From the NCBI RefSeq assembly GCF_039543525.1, contig NZ_BAABJX010000015.1, positions 10,653 to 74,652 of the forward strand: DNA of 64,000 bases, in the 5' to 3' direction. The translations under genes and the position numbers were made by a program. The notes under the pieces are model-generated. The model did not search any database. It was given only the letters and a program-made list of their open reading frames with translations, and was not told the DNA's origin. This DNA comes from Algivirga pacifica. Lineage in GTDB: Bacteria; Bacteroidota; Bacteroidia; Cytophagales; Flammeovirgaceae. Shown in pieces: positions 10,134 through 19,729 of this stretch (positions are counted from its first letter, which is position 1; every line of letters begins with the position of its first letter).

Positions 10134-10961
10134 ATGAAGAATAAGAAAGTATTTGTAGTCACGGGAGGAAGCGGTGTGCTAGGGATGGAAATATGTCGAC
10201 ACCTTTGTAAACAGGGACATGATGTGGCCCTGCTGTCAAAAGATGAAGAGAAATTAAAAGAAGCAGTAGTACAGCTAAAAGAAATAACCAATGGCAAGGT
10301 GATGGGCGTCACCGCAAATGTCTTGGACAAATATAGCCTACTGCAGGCCAAAGCGCTTATTGATGAAGAACTAGGAAGCTGTGAGGTATTGATCAATGCG
10401 GCAGGAGGAAACCATCCTGATGGTACCGCAGCGACTCCTTACTTACAGGAAGAAGACTTGGATAGTGAGGTCAAGACTTTTTATGATATGACGACCGAAG
10501 GCCTTCGCTTTGTCTCAGACCTTAATTTTCTGGGGACGTTGCTTCCCGTACAGGTTTTTACCAAGGACATGATAGGCGTGGAGGGATGCTCTGTATTGAA
10601 TGTGTCTTCTATGAGTGCCTTTTCTCCACTCACGAAGATACCAGCATACAGTGCCGCCAAGGCAAGTATCAACAACTTCACGCAGTGGTTGGCTGTGTAT
10701 CTTTCCAGGGTGAATATACGAGTGAATGCGATTGCTCCGGGCTTCTTCCTGACAGATCAAAATAGGACGTTACTTACCAATCAGGAAGGCGGGCTAACTG
10801 ATCGTGGAGAACAGATTATAGCCCATACCCCTATGCAGCGTTTTGGTCGTCCGGAAGATCTGATCGGAGTAGTGGATTGGTTATGCGGTGATCAGGCAGC
10901 CTTTGTGACAGGAGTGGTGGTTCCCGTGGATGGAGGGTTTAGTGCTTATAGTGGCGTTTAA
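10134..10961 (+). CDS. SDR oxidoreductase, probable D-mannonate/fructuronate reductase
   Basis: A 275-residue classical short-chain dehydrogenase. The N-terminal Rossmann glycine motif is TGGSGVLG (residues ~11-18), followed by NAAGG, the catalytic Ser in NVSSMSAFSP, and the YxxxK pair in YSAAKAS; the C-terminus ends in the usual VDGGFSAYSGV. It starts 37 bp upstream of uxuA, so the two are probably one operon. In Bacteroidota an SDR of this type next to uxuA usually acts as the NAD(P)H-dependent fructuronate-to-mannonate reductase. That specificity comes from context, not from a residue I can see. Cytoplasmic. Confidence 0.85.
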   Translation: MKNKKVFVVTGGSGVLGMEICRHLCKQGHDVALLSKDEEKLKEAVVQLKEITNGKVMGVTANVLDKYSLLQAKALIDEELGSCEVLINAAGGNHPDGTAATPYLQEEDLDSEVKTFYDMTTEGLRFVSDLNFLGTLLPVQVFTKDMIGVEGCSVLNVSSMSAFSPLTKIPAYSAAKASINNFTQWLAVYLSRVNIRVNAIAPGFFLTDQNRTLLTNQEGGLTDRGEQIIAHTPMQRFGRPEDLIGVVDWLCGDQAAFVTGVVVPVDGGFSAYSGV

Positions 10962-10998
10962 TTGAAGCTTAATATTTACCCAAAAAAATATAAAAACA

Positions 10999-12201
10999 AT
11001 GTTAGAAAAAACATGGAGATGGTATGGTCCCAAGGACTTTGTCACCTTGGATCAAGTAGCGCAGGCAGGGGCAACAGGTGTCGTTACTGCCCTGCATCAC
11101 TTACCCAATGGAGTAGTATGGAGTAAAGAAGAAATCATGAACCGTAAGCAAGAGGTTGAAGCAGCCAATTTACATTGGTCTGTCGTGGAAAGTGTACCGG
11201 TACATGAGGAAATCAAGCTTCGAAAAGGAGATTACCAAAATAAAATTGAGGCGTTCAAGCAAACCCTAAAAAATTTGGGGGAATGTGGTATTGATACCGT
11301 GTGCTACAATTTTATGCCGGTACTGGATTGGACTCGTACAGACCTGAACTTTGAACTGCCGAACAAGGCAACCGCTTTACGCTTTGACCGTCAGGCATTA
11401 GTAGTTTTTGATGTATTTCTATTGCAACGTTCGGGTGCTGAAAAGGACTATACACCTGCCTTGATCCAAGAGGCTCAAGAGTATTATGAAAAGATGACCT
11501 CTCAAGAGAAGGATTTATTGGTTAATACTATTTTGGCAGGGTTGCCTGGTGCGGAAGAAAACTATAGCCTAGCTGATTTTAGACTAAAACTGCAGGAGTA
11601 TGCCGAAGTAACAGAGGAAGTCCTTCGAGCTAATTTGATTGCTTTTTTGCAAGAGGTAGTACCTGTAGCCCAAGAAGCTGGAGTGAAGCTAGCGATTCAC
11701 CCGGATGACCCTCCCTTTAGTTTGTTTGGGCTACCTCGTATCGTGAGTACAGAAAGCGATTTGGAGCACCTTCTCAGTGCAGTCGATTATGAGGCTAATG
11801 GATGGACCTTATGCACAGGTTCTTTAGGAGCCAGAAAAGAAAATGATGTCTTGCGGATGTTAGAACGCTTCAGCCATCGAATACACTTTGTGCACTTGAG
11901 AAATGTCGCAATAGAAGAGGATGGAAGCTTTTATGAGGCGAATCATTTGGAAGGGCAGGTAAATATGTATGAGGTTATTCAGGCTTTACTGAAAGAGCAG
12001 TCGCAGAGGAAAGGAGAGCGCAGTACCCGTATGCCGATGCGCCCCGACCACGGGCACCGCATGTTGGATGACTTACATAAAACCGTTAACCCAGGCTATT
12101 CGGCCATCGGACGATTAAAAGGGTTAGCAGAGCTTCGAGGGGTAGAATTTGCCATCTTGAATAGTATCAAAGAGGAGGTAGCGGATGCTCAGGTAGTCTA
12201 G
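10999..12201 (+). CDS. uxuA: Mannonate dehydratase
   Basis: A 400-residue cytoplasmic enzyme of the usual UxuA length that dehydrates D-mannonate to 2-keto-3-deoxygluconate. Recognisable family sequence includes the N-terminal TWRWYGPKD, the ATGVVTALHHLP strand, YNFMPVLDWTRTDL, LAIHPDDPPFSLFGLPRI, a late LCTGSLGA segment and HFVHLRN, and the metal-binding region MRPDHGHRML near the end. It follows the SDR by 37 bp, and the pair would convert fructuronate through mannonate to KDG. KDG kinase and aldolase are not in this window. Confidence 0.95.
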   Translation: MLEKTWRWYGPKDFVTLDQVAQAGATGVVTALHHLPNGVVWSKEEIMNRKQEVEAANLHWSVVESVPVHEEIKLRKGDYQNKIEAFKQTLKNLGECGIDTVCYNFMPVLDWTRTDLNFELPNKATALRFDRQALVVFDVFLLQRSGAEKDYTPALIQEAQEYYEKMTSQEKDLLVNTILAGLPGAEENYSLADFRLKLQEYAEVTEEVLRANLIAFLQEVVPVAQEAGVKLAIHPDDPPFSLFGLPRIVSTESDLEHLLSAVDYEANGWTLCTGSLGARKENDVLRMLERFSHRIHFVHLRNVAIEEDGSFYEANHLEGQVNMYEVIQALLKEQSQRKGERSTRMPMRPDHGHRMLDDLHKTVNPGYSAIGRLKGLAELRGVEFAILNSIKEEVADAQVV

Positions 12202-12218
12202 TTGGTTTATCGGTTATG

Positions 12219-12289
12219 GTTTATCGTTTAAAAAAATGTTGAAAAACTACCCGTAGGTTATTGTATGTCGTTTAGGGTTAAAATAACTG
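12219..12289 (+). repeat. Repeat J, copy 1 (second copy 59842-59909)
   Basis: About 68 bp are shared almost exactly between the two sites, including TTATCGTTTAAAAAAATG, TTGAAAAACTACCCGTAGG and ATTGTATGT, ending in AAAATAACT. Both copies follow a run of TTATCGGTTA-type sequence. No coding potential was seen. Confidence 0.75.
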
Positions 12290-12393
12290 AACTGGTCCAA
12301 GAGTTCAAATTCCGAAGGAGGTACGAGTAAGGAATTGCTCTTGGACCAAGCGGTTTACTACCTTGATCAAGGTTTATAGGTACTGCTTTTGAA

Positions 12394-12539
12394 CTAGTGG
12401 ACTAAACGTTAAATAACCTGGTAGTTTACTGCTATTTAGCTCTAAGAGCGTTTCGCCTTGCTCGTGCCTCGCTGGCTACACTGAACTCTTAGAGCAGATG
12501 TCTTTTTTGTATAAGGAAACTTAGCATTTAGTCCACTAG
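12394..12539 (+). mobile_element. MITE-like element, CTAGTGGACTAAA ends, copy 1
   Basis: A 146 bp element bounded by 13 bp inverted repeats CTAGTGGACTAAA / TTTAGTCCACTAG. Inside, GCTCTAAGAG pairs with CTCTTAGAGC around a conserved core (CGTTTCGCCTTGCTCGTGCC). A second copy of 147 bp at 22214-22360 is nearly identical. There is no ORF, so a transposase would have to act in trans. The CTAG at the tips may be part of the target. Confidence 0.8.
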
Positions 12540-12593
12540 TGGAGAAAAGTTTATCGGTTATAGTTTATCGTTTAGGGTTAAGATAATTTTCTT

Positions 12594-12646
12594 AACCGAT
12601 AACCGATAACCGATAACCGATAACCGATAACCGATAACCGATAACC
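12594..12646 (+). repeat. AACCGAT heptamer tandem repeat (7 units plus AACC)
   Basis: Seven perfect AACCGAT units plus a four-base remnant, directly counted. Upstream inverted sequence TTTATCGGTTATAG at about 12549 could pair with it. Unit number may vary between strains by slippage. The AACCGATAACC core recurs singly near 12661 and 29097. Confidence 0.95.
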
Positions 12647-12711
12647 ATTGCATGGCGCCCGATAACCGATCATTAAAAATTAATCATTGAAAATTAAAAA
12701 TTAAAACCCCC

Positions 12712-13881
12712 GTGATTAATAGAAAGCACATATACAGATCAGGAATCATCCTACTGCTCGGACTCTTCACTTGTAGTCCTGAGCATACGTTGGTTGATCT
12801 CTCGTCTATGGAAAAACAAACCTTTGGAGCAGTAGAAGCATATGCTTATCAGGATATTATTCCTACAGCGTCCGAAGCCCATAGCATACCGATTTTTACA
12901 AATGGAGAAGGAGATACGATTCCTTATCAGCAATCTACAGATCGTTTGCTGCTTGCTTCCAAGGGAATGAAAAAAGTATACTTGTCGTGGACTGAGAAGT
13001 TACCCATATTCCAATCGTCTACTAATATACATTTAGGGAAAATACAGGGAGATACTACGGTGAGCTTACAGACAGAGAAACGTCCGGAAGCATTGATCAA
13101 ACCCGTACGTCCCATGTATTATCAGGCAGAAGGGCCCATGTGGGAAAACGATGTGATCGCTTTCAGGACCTATTGGGATCAACGGAACGGCTTCGATATT
13201 TTTGGAAAGCGCACCTCTTCCATGATTTTGGACCAGGTAGGGAAGGAAGAAAACTACCACGAGTTACAATCCTGGGGAATGGACATCCTAAAGGTAGGCA
13301 ACTCCCTGGGAGCTGGGGCAATAGGTATCAAGATAGGCGAAGAGGTCTTCCGATTGGGAGATACCGCCGAAGAGCAATTCAGGGTATTGCATGAAGGTCC
13401 GCTTTATTCCTCCTTTGAGCTGCTTTATAAGGGATGGCAGGTGAAAGACCGTACGTATAATGTAAGCAGGGTAATCAGCATCTATAAAGGACTTTCAGGA
13501 TACATCTCATCCATTACCGTTGATGGGCTACAAGGAGATGAAAGTTTGGTCACAGGTATGGTGAACCTGCATAACAAAGAATTCTTTCAAAAGACCATCA
13601 ACGATCAAGAAGTTCTGTATACTTTCGATGCCCAGGCTGAGATGGATAAGTATTTGGGGATGGCAGTATCGGCACCTGCCACTCAGGTAGTAGCGGTCGG
13701 AAACATCGAAGCGCTGACATCCGAAATCTCAGATTCCTGGTATATGGAACTACGTTTTCCCAAGGAGCAGCAGCCAATCACCTATACCTTTTGGGCAGAC
13801 TGGGAATTGCGAGAAGGAGGCGTAAAAGACAAGATTAGTTTTGAGGGGTTGCTTACCACACAGTTGGAAGAGATGCCTTAA
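12712..13881 (+). CDS. DUF4861-family lipoprotein, uronate-polysaccharide locus
   Basis: 389 residues with a GTG start and a lipoprotein signal (IILLLGLFTCS, Cys ~21), so it is likely anchored at the outer face of a membrane. The body carries sequence I associate with DUF4861: YQAEGPMWENDVIAFRTYWDQRNGFDIFGK, ELQSWGMDILKVGNSLGAGAIG and a C-terminal TFWADWELREGG, given here in parts of a beta-rich galactose-mutarotase-like fold. DUF4861 proteins commonly sit in Bacteroidota loci with GH88/GH105 and polysaccharide lyases. Function is not established; a carbohydrate-binding or lyase role is possible. The GTG is used because no in-frame ATG precedes the signal peptide, and the upstream DNA is repeat sequence. 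Confidence 0.7.
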   Translation: MINRKHIYRSGIILLLGLFTCSPEHTLVDLSSMEKQTFGAVEAYAYQDIIPTASEAHSIPIFTNGEGDTIPYQQSTDRLLLASKGMKKVYLSWTEKLPIFQSSTNIHLGKIQGDTTVSLQTEKRPEALIKPVRPMYYQAEGPMWENDVIAFRTYWDQRNGFDIFGKRTSSMILDQVGKEENYHELQSWGMDILKVGNSLGAGAIGIKIGEEVFRLGDTAEEQFRVLHEGPLYSSFELLYKGWQVKDRTYNVSRVISIYKGLSGYISSITVDGLQGDESLVTGMVNLHNKEFFQKTINDQEVLYTFDAQAEMDKYLGMAVSAPATQVVAVGNIEALTSEISDSWYMELRFPKEQQPITYTFWADWELREGGVKDKISFEGLLTTQLEEMP

Positions 13882-13895
13882 GATTATTTATGGGG

Positions 13896-14153
13896 TTAAT
13901 CAAGGTTCAATACATAACCGTCAGACTGCTAAATGACTTTGTTGAATCGTTGAATTTCAATACTTCGTATTGAGTTGAATTGAGCTTCGCTCGTTGATTT
14001 GAGTTGAACTGTTGATTGATTGTTATGTATCTTCATACAACAGTTTAACTCAAATCAACTCACCAAGGGTGAAATTCAACGAGCGAAGCTCAATTCAACG
14101 ATTCAACAAAGCCAGCTTGTAGTCTGACGGTTATTTCTTTAACCTTGAGTAAT
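13896..14153. repeat. Nested-hairpin element C with outer arms
   Basis: A 258 bp element. Outer arms read TTAATCAAGGTT...ATAACCGTCAGACT on the left and, reversed, TTACTCAAGGTT...ATAACCGTCAGACT on the right. Inside, GTTGAAT/ATTCAAC units alternate with small hairpins such as TTGAGCTTCGCTCG, with ATTGTTATGTATCTTCATA near the centre. It uses the same design as 43035-43253 but with a TTGAATT rather than TTGAG spacer. It fills the gap between two convergent genes (DUF4861 and yjjX), so it could act as a bidirectional terminator. Confidence 0.85.
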
Positions 14154-14156
14154 CGT

Positions 14157-14690
14157 TTAAAAATAAAGTTGAGGATTGATAAATGGAATCAATGCCAACA
14201 AAACCGCCTGCTCATAATACTCCGTTCGTCCCAATATGCCTGCGGTCAAACTGCCTACAGCACCTCCTTTTTGCTTGGAGTTTAGTTCTCCGAATACCTT
14301 GTCATTGGCGTGCCCTAGTTCTACTCCCTGATAGATAAGCTCCGTGACTTTTGGAGGAAGATAAAAGTTGGCCGTTCGTGCCTGACTGCTACGGCCATGT
14401 CGATCCAGAATATACACCCAGGCAAAAGCACTCATCCCTTGGGGAGTCGCTTGAATACCTCCTTCTATACCCACAAAATAATCTCCTTCGGAGGCTGTTT
14501 CTTGTGCCCCTTTTGCTCGGTTGATAGCTCCGGTTAGTGTTTCTTCTTCACTCATCGGTTGGTCAGAGACCCCCGAAGGAATGGATAACCCTTCTGCTTC
14601 AAATACTTCTTCACTAAAAGCTTTTTGGAAAGTAGATAAACTTGCATTGACCTTGACCGGATTAAGGGAGGCGATAACAATTTTTTTCAT
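14157..14690 (-). CDS. yjjX: Inosine/xanthosine triphosphatase (YjjX family)
   Basis: A 177-residue house-cleaning NTPase that hydrolyses non-canonical purine nucleotides (ITP/XTP). It begins MKKIVIASLNPVKVNA, the family's N-terminal strand and nucleotide-binding loop, followed by GVSDQPMSEEETLTGA, the acidic YFVGIEGGI, and GAVGSLTAGILGRTEYYEQAV at the end; these are typical YjjX/DUF84 motifs. I start at the ATG at 14690, not at the ATG 33 bases upstream, because homology begins here and the extra MFDQLLFLDVH is not family-like. It stands alone, convergent with the DUF4861 gene. Gene symbol by family resemblance. Confidence 0.9.
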   Translation of the reverse strand: MKKIVIASLNPVKVNASLSTFQKAFSEEVFEAEGLSIPSGVSDQPMSEEETLTGAINRAKGAQETASEGDYFVGIEGGIQATPQGMSAFAWVYILDRHGRSSQARTANFYLPPKVTELIYQGVELGHANDKVFGELNSKQKGGAVGSLTAGILGRTEYYEQAVLLALIPFINPQLYF

Positions 14691-14938
14691 GTGAACGTCT
14701 AAAAATAAAAGTTGATCAAACAAGCCCTAAGTTAAGCAGTAGTTTTGACTTTCTAATTCTCATACCTCCACTTCGTTGCTGTATTCAAAGAATCAAAGTG
14801 TATATGTAAGAAATAAGATAAGCGCTTAATGTTGCTTTTTCTAGAATAGAATAGGATTTTCATGGTAAATGATTTTACCTTTAAGTACTTGAATGCTGCA
14901 AGTGCTAAAACGAACAATTATTATCAAATACTATTCTC

Positions 14939-17900
14939 ATGGCTAATAGACTATCCATAAGCATACTGCTAGGGCTTTTACTAGGGTCCTTTTCCCATCT
15001 GTATGCGCAACAACAAAATGAAAGAAGACTATCTATTCCAACCAATGAATCGAAGTCCTATTCGACCCTTCGAGGAGTGATTATTGGGATCTCAGACTAT
15101 AAAGAAATTAATGACTTGCATTTTGCCGACAAGGATGCTCAAGCTATTTTCGAGTTACTGAAGCAAAGTGCGAAGACCGATACGGAAAATCTCAAGCTTT
15201 TTACAGACGAAGAAGCCACTAATAAGCAGCAGTTATTGATGGAGATTTATCATATGCTGAATCAATCTAAATCGGGAGATCGCTTTATCTTTTACTTTGC
15301 TGGACATGGAGATGTTCAAAACGTATTGGGCAAATCCAGAGGCTTTTTACTTTTGAATCAGGTGTCTACTGATACAGACTATTTTGTGGGGGATGCGCTG
15401 CACCTTAAGGATCTACAGGAGTTATTAGGGATGGCTACGGCCAATGGAGTAGAGGTAGTGATTATCACCGATGCTTGTCGTTCGGGTAAGCTAATCAGCT
15501 CAGAGGAAAATACACAAGCTACTTTACAGGTACTGCAACAGCGATGGGGCAATATGATTAAGATTGTTTCTTGTGAAGCGCATGAGCTTTCTCAGGAATC
15601 TGAAAAATGGGGTGGAGGACATGGTGTTTTCACTCATTACTTACTAAAAGGAATTAGTGAACAGGCGAATGATAGGAATAGTGATGAGAAGATTAGTCTA
15701 AGGGAGTTGAGAAGGTATCTGGAAGATGAAGTAGCGATGGCTACCCATGATGCACAGAATCCACGCATCGTAGCGGATAATTTAAATACTCCTCTTTTGG
15801 ATGGGATTGCGCTCAAAAAAAGAACGGAGGATACCAAGGAAGCAACTTCATCCATTCCGTTTGAGGGAGTGGAAATAGTCAACAGTAGAGGGATTATCCC
15901 ACCTCCTCAGAAACCACAATCAAGGTTGTCTACGATATATTTTAAGGCATTAGAAGATGCCGCCCACGAAAAGCGATTGATTTTTGATGCGCAAAAACAC
16001 GCTGAGTCAGCTCAGGAGCATTACTTAACGCTTTCTGAAAAAGACTTTGGGGATATCTCCAATACTGATGAGTTTGTGGTTGCGGCTCATCCACAAGGAA
16101 ATAAGGTATATACCACAGGAGAGGATAAGGTGATACGAATGTGGGAAGAAAGTGCTCAAGGATTGCATCTCCTGAAAAAGGCTGGCGTATCAAGTGCATT
16201 GATCACGGATATGATCGTGAGTGAGGAACAGCAACGCCTGTATGCTGTGGACTATTCAGGGAAGTTAATAGTCATGGATGCGAATACACTGGAACAAGAA
16301 GGAGCGGTCTCTTTGGGAATTGGTAAAGTGTATTCCATATCGTTATCTGCCGATGGGAATATGCTGTATATCGGCAGTGATGAAGGTGTTTTTACATTAC
16401 CCTTACAGGAAGAAACCTTCAATAAAAATAAACTACTTTCTTTGGGCTTTACGGAAGGGAGCATCTCTTATGTAAAGGTGGTAGGACAAACGCTTTTAGC
16501 AGTAACTGAAGATCAGTACCTGCACTTCTTTGACCTTAGTACCAATATCCATAGCAATAGTATTCTACTTCCTGATAAAGTGAGTAGCCTGGAAGTTAGT
16601 GTAGATCAAAAGTACTTGTTTATTGGATATGAGAACTCTCTGCTAGAGTACTGCCACTTGAAACGCCAGCAAATTTTCAAAGGAGAAAATCTAGGGATAG
16701 GAAAAATCAATGCCATTAAGGTGGGTGCTTTTTCAAGGCTATTAATTGTTTCTGGAGAGGAACATAAAACGGTGGTGTTTGACTGGAAGAAACCAGCCCA
16801 AAAAGAATACCTGATTACTCCCCAAACGATTTCTGGAAGTGCCTTTATCCAGGATTATTCAAAATTGGTGTTGGTGACGTATGCCTGGAAAGATAATCCC
16901 TCCAAAATTATAGCACATCCCATGGATTATACATTCATGCTGCCGAAATATGCGAATCAGATTTATGAGAAATACCTTTCCACTAATGAACCGCAGGCAT
17001 TCAAGGAGGAGATGAAATCTCAATATTTTCAGTTATTGAATAATTATGCACAATCTGTATTAACTCCTTTGACTTCCGGAACGGAAAGCTATCCGGCACT
17101 GGAGGAAATCAAGCAAGCACAGCAATGTCTTAATACGGCAAAAGTTCTTTACAGAGGAGTTCCTTTTATTACCCAAAAAGTGGAACGAGATATTATGCTG
17201 TTAACGATTTATGAAACGCTGGTCAGTAATGATCTGAGTAAGGTGATTCGTTCTGTAAGTACCGCCAAAACATTGATCAAGATTCATCCGGATGCGGGGT
17301 ATCCTCATAACCTATTGAACTTGCTTTACAATAAGATCAATGAGCTGGAAAAGGCGAAGAAAAGTGCAAAAACAGCCATGGAGAAGGTACCTAATTGGAC
17401 GGAACCCATTGTTAACCTGGGGAAGACCTATTTGTTGGAAGGAGACTATGTGCATGCCATTGAACAGTTTAATGCGGCGATTGCCTTGAAGCCTGAGGTA
17501 GCCAAAAGTCATTTAAACTTGGCCATGGTGTATCTCAAACTGGGAGATACGGAACGGGCAGAGGAAAACTTCTTATTGGCGATAGAAAAGGATTCCCTCA
17601 ATCCCATGATCTATGCTCATTATGCTGGTTTGGCATTAGGGTTGAAACGTTATAAGGACACGGAGCATTTACTGGACAAATGTCGCTTACTAAATGCAAA
17701 TGAATTGGTATTGAATAGGTTGGAAGCTCAATTGTTAATCGATAAGTTCTGTCATTTGAGAAGGGATCCTACCTATTTGCGTAGTGCATATGATCTGTTA
17801 CAGGAGAATATTAAGAATAACCCCAAAGATTATCAAGACTATAAGTTGGTGTATGATATGGTACAGCAAATAGCGGATATTCCGGAAGCCAGGGATTTCC

Positions 17901-19660
17901 TGATTTCCCAAACGGATATGAATGATTTGCAGGGGGCTGTTCTAAGTCTCTTGAACTATAATGCTTACGCTGCCCATGAAGCGAACCCTTATGACCCTAC
18001 TTTATTGGTGTCTAAAACGTATGCTCGTCATTTGTTCTCTGTATACTCTGGATTGGACCGTCCGGCACCTGAAATGATGGTGGAGGAGTTAAAGAATAAA
18101 CATTTTAATGGAAAGAGTACGGACTATTTTGTAGGGTGGTATTACCATCAGATCAATGAGGTAGAGCAAGCAGAAAGCTATTATCAAAAAGCATTGACGA
18201 TCAATCCTGAACTACTTCCAGCTTATCTCGGGTTATGGGATTTGTATCAGTCGAATAAGCCTCAGCAATTGGAAATATTATACCAACAATATAAGGAAGG
18301 GTTTATGTATGCTCCTGTCGTAGCGTATCGCTATGCCCTTTACACAGAGGATCTCGAATACATGAAAAAGTTGCGACAAGAGTTTCCGGGGTATTATCCT
18401 GTGCAAGTATACTTGGAGAATAATTACTTCATAAAAACAAAGCAGGGACACAGTTACAATGAGCAATGGCAGATGGAAAGAAAAGACTTCTTTACACCGG
18501 AGTACATTAAAGTACAAAGAGAAGGGAAATATGGTTTACTCACCTTAAAAGGAGAGTTGATTTTGGACACGAAGTACAGTAGTATGGACCTTATTCAGGG
18601 AGAAGTAGTGACCACTACCGAGGAGGATTCTACCCCTTATGTACAACCAATTGGTAGGAAAAAGGTGACACTATACAGCAAGGATCAGTCGCTTCCTATT
18701 AAAACAAGTTTTATGGCAGTTAGTGTTGTAAATGATTCGATGGTATGGGCCAGTGGAAACAATGGAATGATTGCCCGTACTACAGATGGGGGAGAGAATT
18801 GGTATGCCAATCGTATGGAGGAAATCCACGCATTTCAGTTTAGTGATATTATTGCCTTCTCAGAAGACCAGGCCTTGGTAGTTTCGGCTACTAACCCTGC
18901 CAGGATATATAAAACAGAAGATGGCGGACTGAGTTGGAAAATATGCTACGAAAACACCTCTGGAGAAGTGTTTTTAAACGGGATAATATTTTGGAATGAA
19001 AGGGAAGGATTTGTATACGGAGATCCTGTCGATGGACAGTTCTTATTACTGAAAACCACCGATGGAGGCGCCACCTGGAACCAAATACAAACAGCTCCCA
19101 AAGCCTTAGCAGGAGATATTGGGTTTGCTGGGACAGGGAATAACATAACGGTTCAGGGAGAAACTATTTGGATGGTTGCAGGTGGAACGCAAGGAAGTAT
19201 TTTCCACTCCGAAGACCAAGGGGCTACCTGGTCAAGATATGCATTGCCAAAAGTAGCCGACAACTTTCATAAAGTGGCGTTGTATAGTATTGAGTATGCT
19301 GATGATCAAAATGCGATCGTTACAGGGATTGCTAAGGGACAACAACCGGGTACTCGTCAGCAATATAGTTTTAAGACCGGTGATGGAGGAGAATCTTGGA
19401 AAGAAATGAAGGCTGGAGAGGTTACGGATCTATATTATCAGATCACAACAATCAAAGATAAAAGAATGATGATCGCTGCTGGGATGAAAGGAATAGACTA
19501 TTCTACCGATCAAGGAAAAACCTGGACCAAGTTGAATCAGAAATACTATTATACATTTGAGATAGCCCCTTCTGGAAAATATGGATGGGTTTTGGGTAAG
19601 AATGGAAGAATTCAGAAGTTGATTTTTTCCGAGAAAGAGGAAGCTTTGTTAGGGAACTGA
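14939..19660 (+). CDS. Giant exported caspase-like protein with WD40, TPR, WG and YCF48-like modules
   Basis: 1573 residues. Signal peptide ~1-24 (LLLGSFSHLYAQ). Residues ~45-290 are a C14/metacaspase domain with catalytic His123 in YFAGHGD and Cys180 in TDACRSG, both intact, and the ancillary GHGVFTHYLLKG. Then a WD40-like propeller (~345-675), TPR repeats (~785-900 and ~1060-1105, such as PEVAKSHLNLAMVYLKLGD), a WG-type repeat (~1185-1225, GKYGLLTLKGELILDTKY), and a YCF48/BNR-type propeller (~1255-1570) with several TTDGGxTW motifs. Bacterial C14 enzymes cut after basic residues and often have regulatory propellers. Five classes of module in one exported chain are unusual. No T9SS domain ends it, so it may be periplasmic. 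It is followed 69 bp later by an erythromycin-esterase-like gene, probably co-transcribed. Substrate unknown. Confidence 0.85.
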   Translation: MANRLSISILLGLLLGSFSHLYAQQQNERRLSIPTNESKSYSTLRGVIIGISDYKEINDLHFADKDAQAIFELLKQSAKTDTENLKLFTDEEATNKQQLLMEIYHMLNQSKSGDRFIFYFAGHGDVQNVLGKSRGFLLLNQVSTDTDYFVGDALHLKDLQELLGMATANGVEVVIITDACRSGKLISSEENTQATLQVLQQRWGNMIKIVSCEAHELSQESEKWGGGHGVFTHYLLKGISEQANDRNSDEKISLRELRRYLEDEVAMATHDAQNPRIVADNLNTPLLDGIALKKRTEDTKEATSSIPFEGVEIVNSRGIIPPPQKPQSRLSTIYFKALEDAAHEKRLIFDAQKHAESAQEHYLTLSEKDFGDISNTDEFVVAAHPQGNKVYTTGEDKVIRMWEESAQGLHLLKKAGVSSALITDMIVSEEQQRLYAVDYSGKLIVMDANTLEQEGAVSLGIGKVYSISLSADGNMLYIGSDEGVFTLPLQEETFNKNKLLSLGFTEGSISYVKVVGQTLLAVTEDQYLHFFDLSTNIHSNSILLPDKVSSLEVSVDQKYLFIGYENSLLEYCHLKRQQIFKGENLGIGKINAIKVGAFSRLLIVSGEEHKTVVFDWKKPAQKEYLITPQTISGSAFIQDYSKLVLVTYAWKDNPSKIIAHPMDYTFMLPKYANQIYEKYLSTNEPQAFKEEMKSQYFQLLNNYAQSVLTPLTSGTESYPALEEIKQAQQCLNTAKVLYRGVPFITQKVERDIMLLTIYETLVSNDLSKVIRSVSTAKTLIKIHPDAGYPHNLLNLLYNKINELEKAKKSAKTAMEKVPNWTEPIVNLGKTYLLEGDYVHAIEQFNAAIALKPEVAKSHLNLAMVYLKLGDTERAEENFLLAIEKDSLNPMIYAHYAGLALGLKRYKDTEHLLDKCRLLNANELVLNRLEAQLLIDKFCHLRRDPTYLRSAYDLLQENIKNNPKDYQDYKLVYDMVQQIADIPEARDFLISQTDMNDLQGAVLSLLNYNAYAAHEANPYDPTLLVSKTYARHLFSVYSGLDRPAPEMMVEELKNKHFNGKSTDYFVGWYYHQINEVEQAESYYQKALTINPELLPAYLGLWDLYQSNKPQQLEILYQQYKEGFMYAPVVAYRYALYTEDLEYMKKLRQEFPGYYPVQVYLENNYFIKTKQGHSYNEQWQMERKDFFTPEYIKVQREGKYGLLTLKGELILDTKYSSMDLIQGEVVTTTEEDSTPYVQPIGRKKVTLYSKDQSLPIKTSFMAVSVVNDSMVWASGNNGMIARTTDGGENWYANRMEEIHAFQFSDIIAFSEDQALVVSATNPARIYKTEDGGLSWKICYENTSGEVFLNGIIFWNEREGFVYGDPVDGQFLLLKTTDGGATWNQIQTAPKALAGDIGFAGTGNNITVQGETIWMVAGGTQGSIFHSEDQGATWSRYALPKVADNFHKVALYSIEYADDQNAIVTGIAKGQQPGTRQQYSFKTGDGGESWKEMKAGEVTDLYYQITTIKDKRMMIAAGMKGIDYSTDQGKTWTKLNQKYYYTFEIAPSGKYGWVLGKNGRIQKLIFSEKEEALLGN

Positions 19661-19729
19661 TGAGGGGTTTACGTAGAGGACTATTATTTTCGTTAACTAT
19701 TAGCAAAAACTATTAAAGATTTATATTTG

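Larger units (their letters stand above)
12202..12711. other. 510 bp gene-free patchwork of repeats
   Basis: Between uxuA and the DUF4861 lipoprotein I see no gene. In order: a segment shared with 59842-59909 (12219-12289, containing GAAAAACTACCCGTAGG); a hairpin 12295-12349 pairing GTCCAAGAG with CTCTTGGAC; a complete 146 bp CTAGTGGACTAAA element (12394-12539); an inverted TTTATCGGTTATAG arm; seven AACCGAT tandem units (12594-12646); and GGCGCCCGATAACCGATC, which recurs at about 29090-29107. The density of structured repeats suggests a hot spot for small element insertion. Confidence 0.8.
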
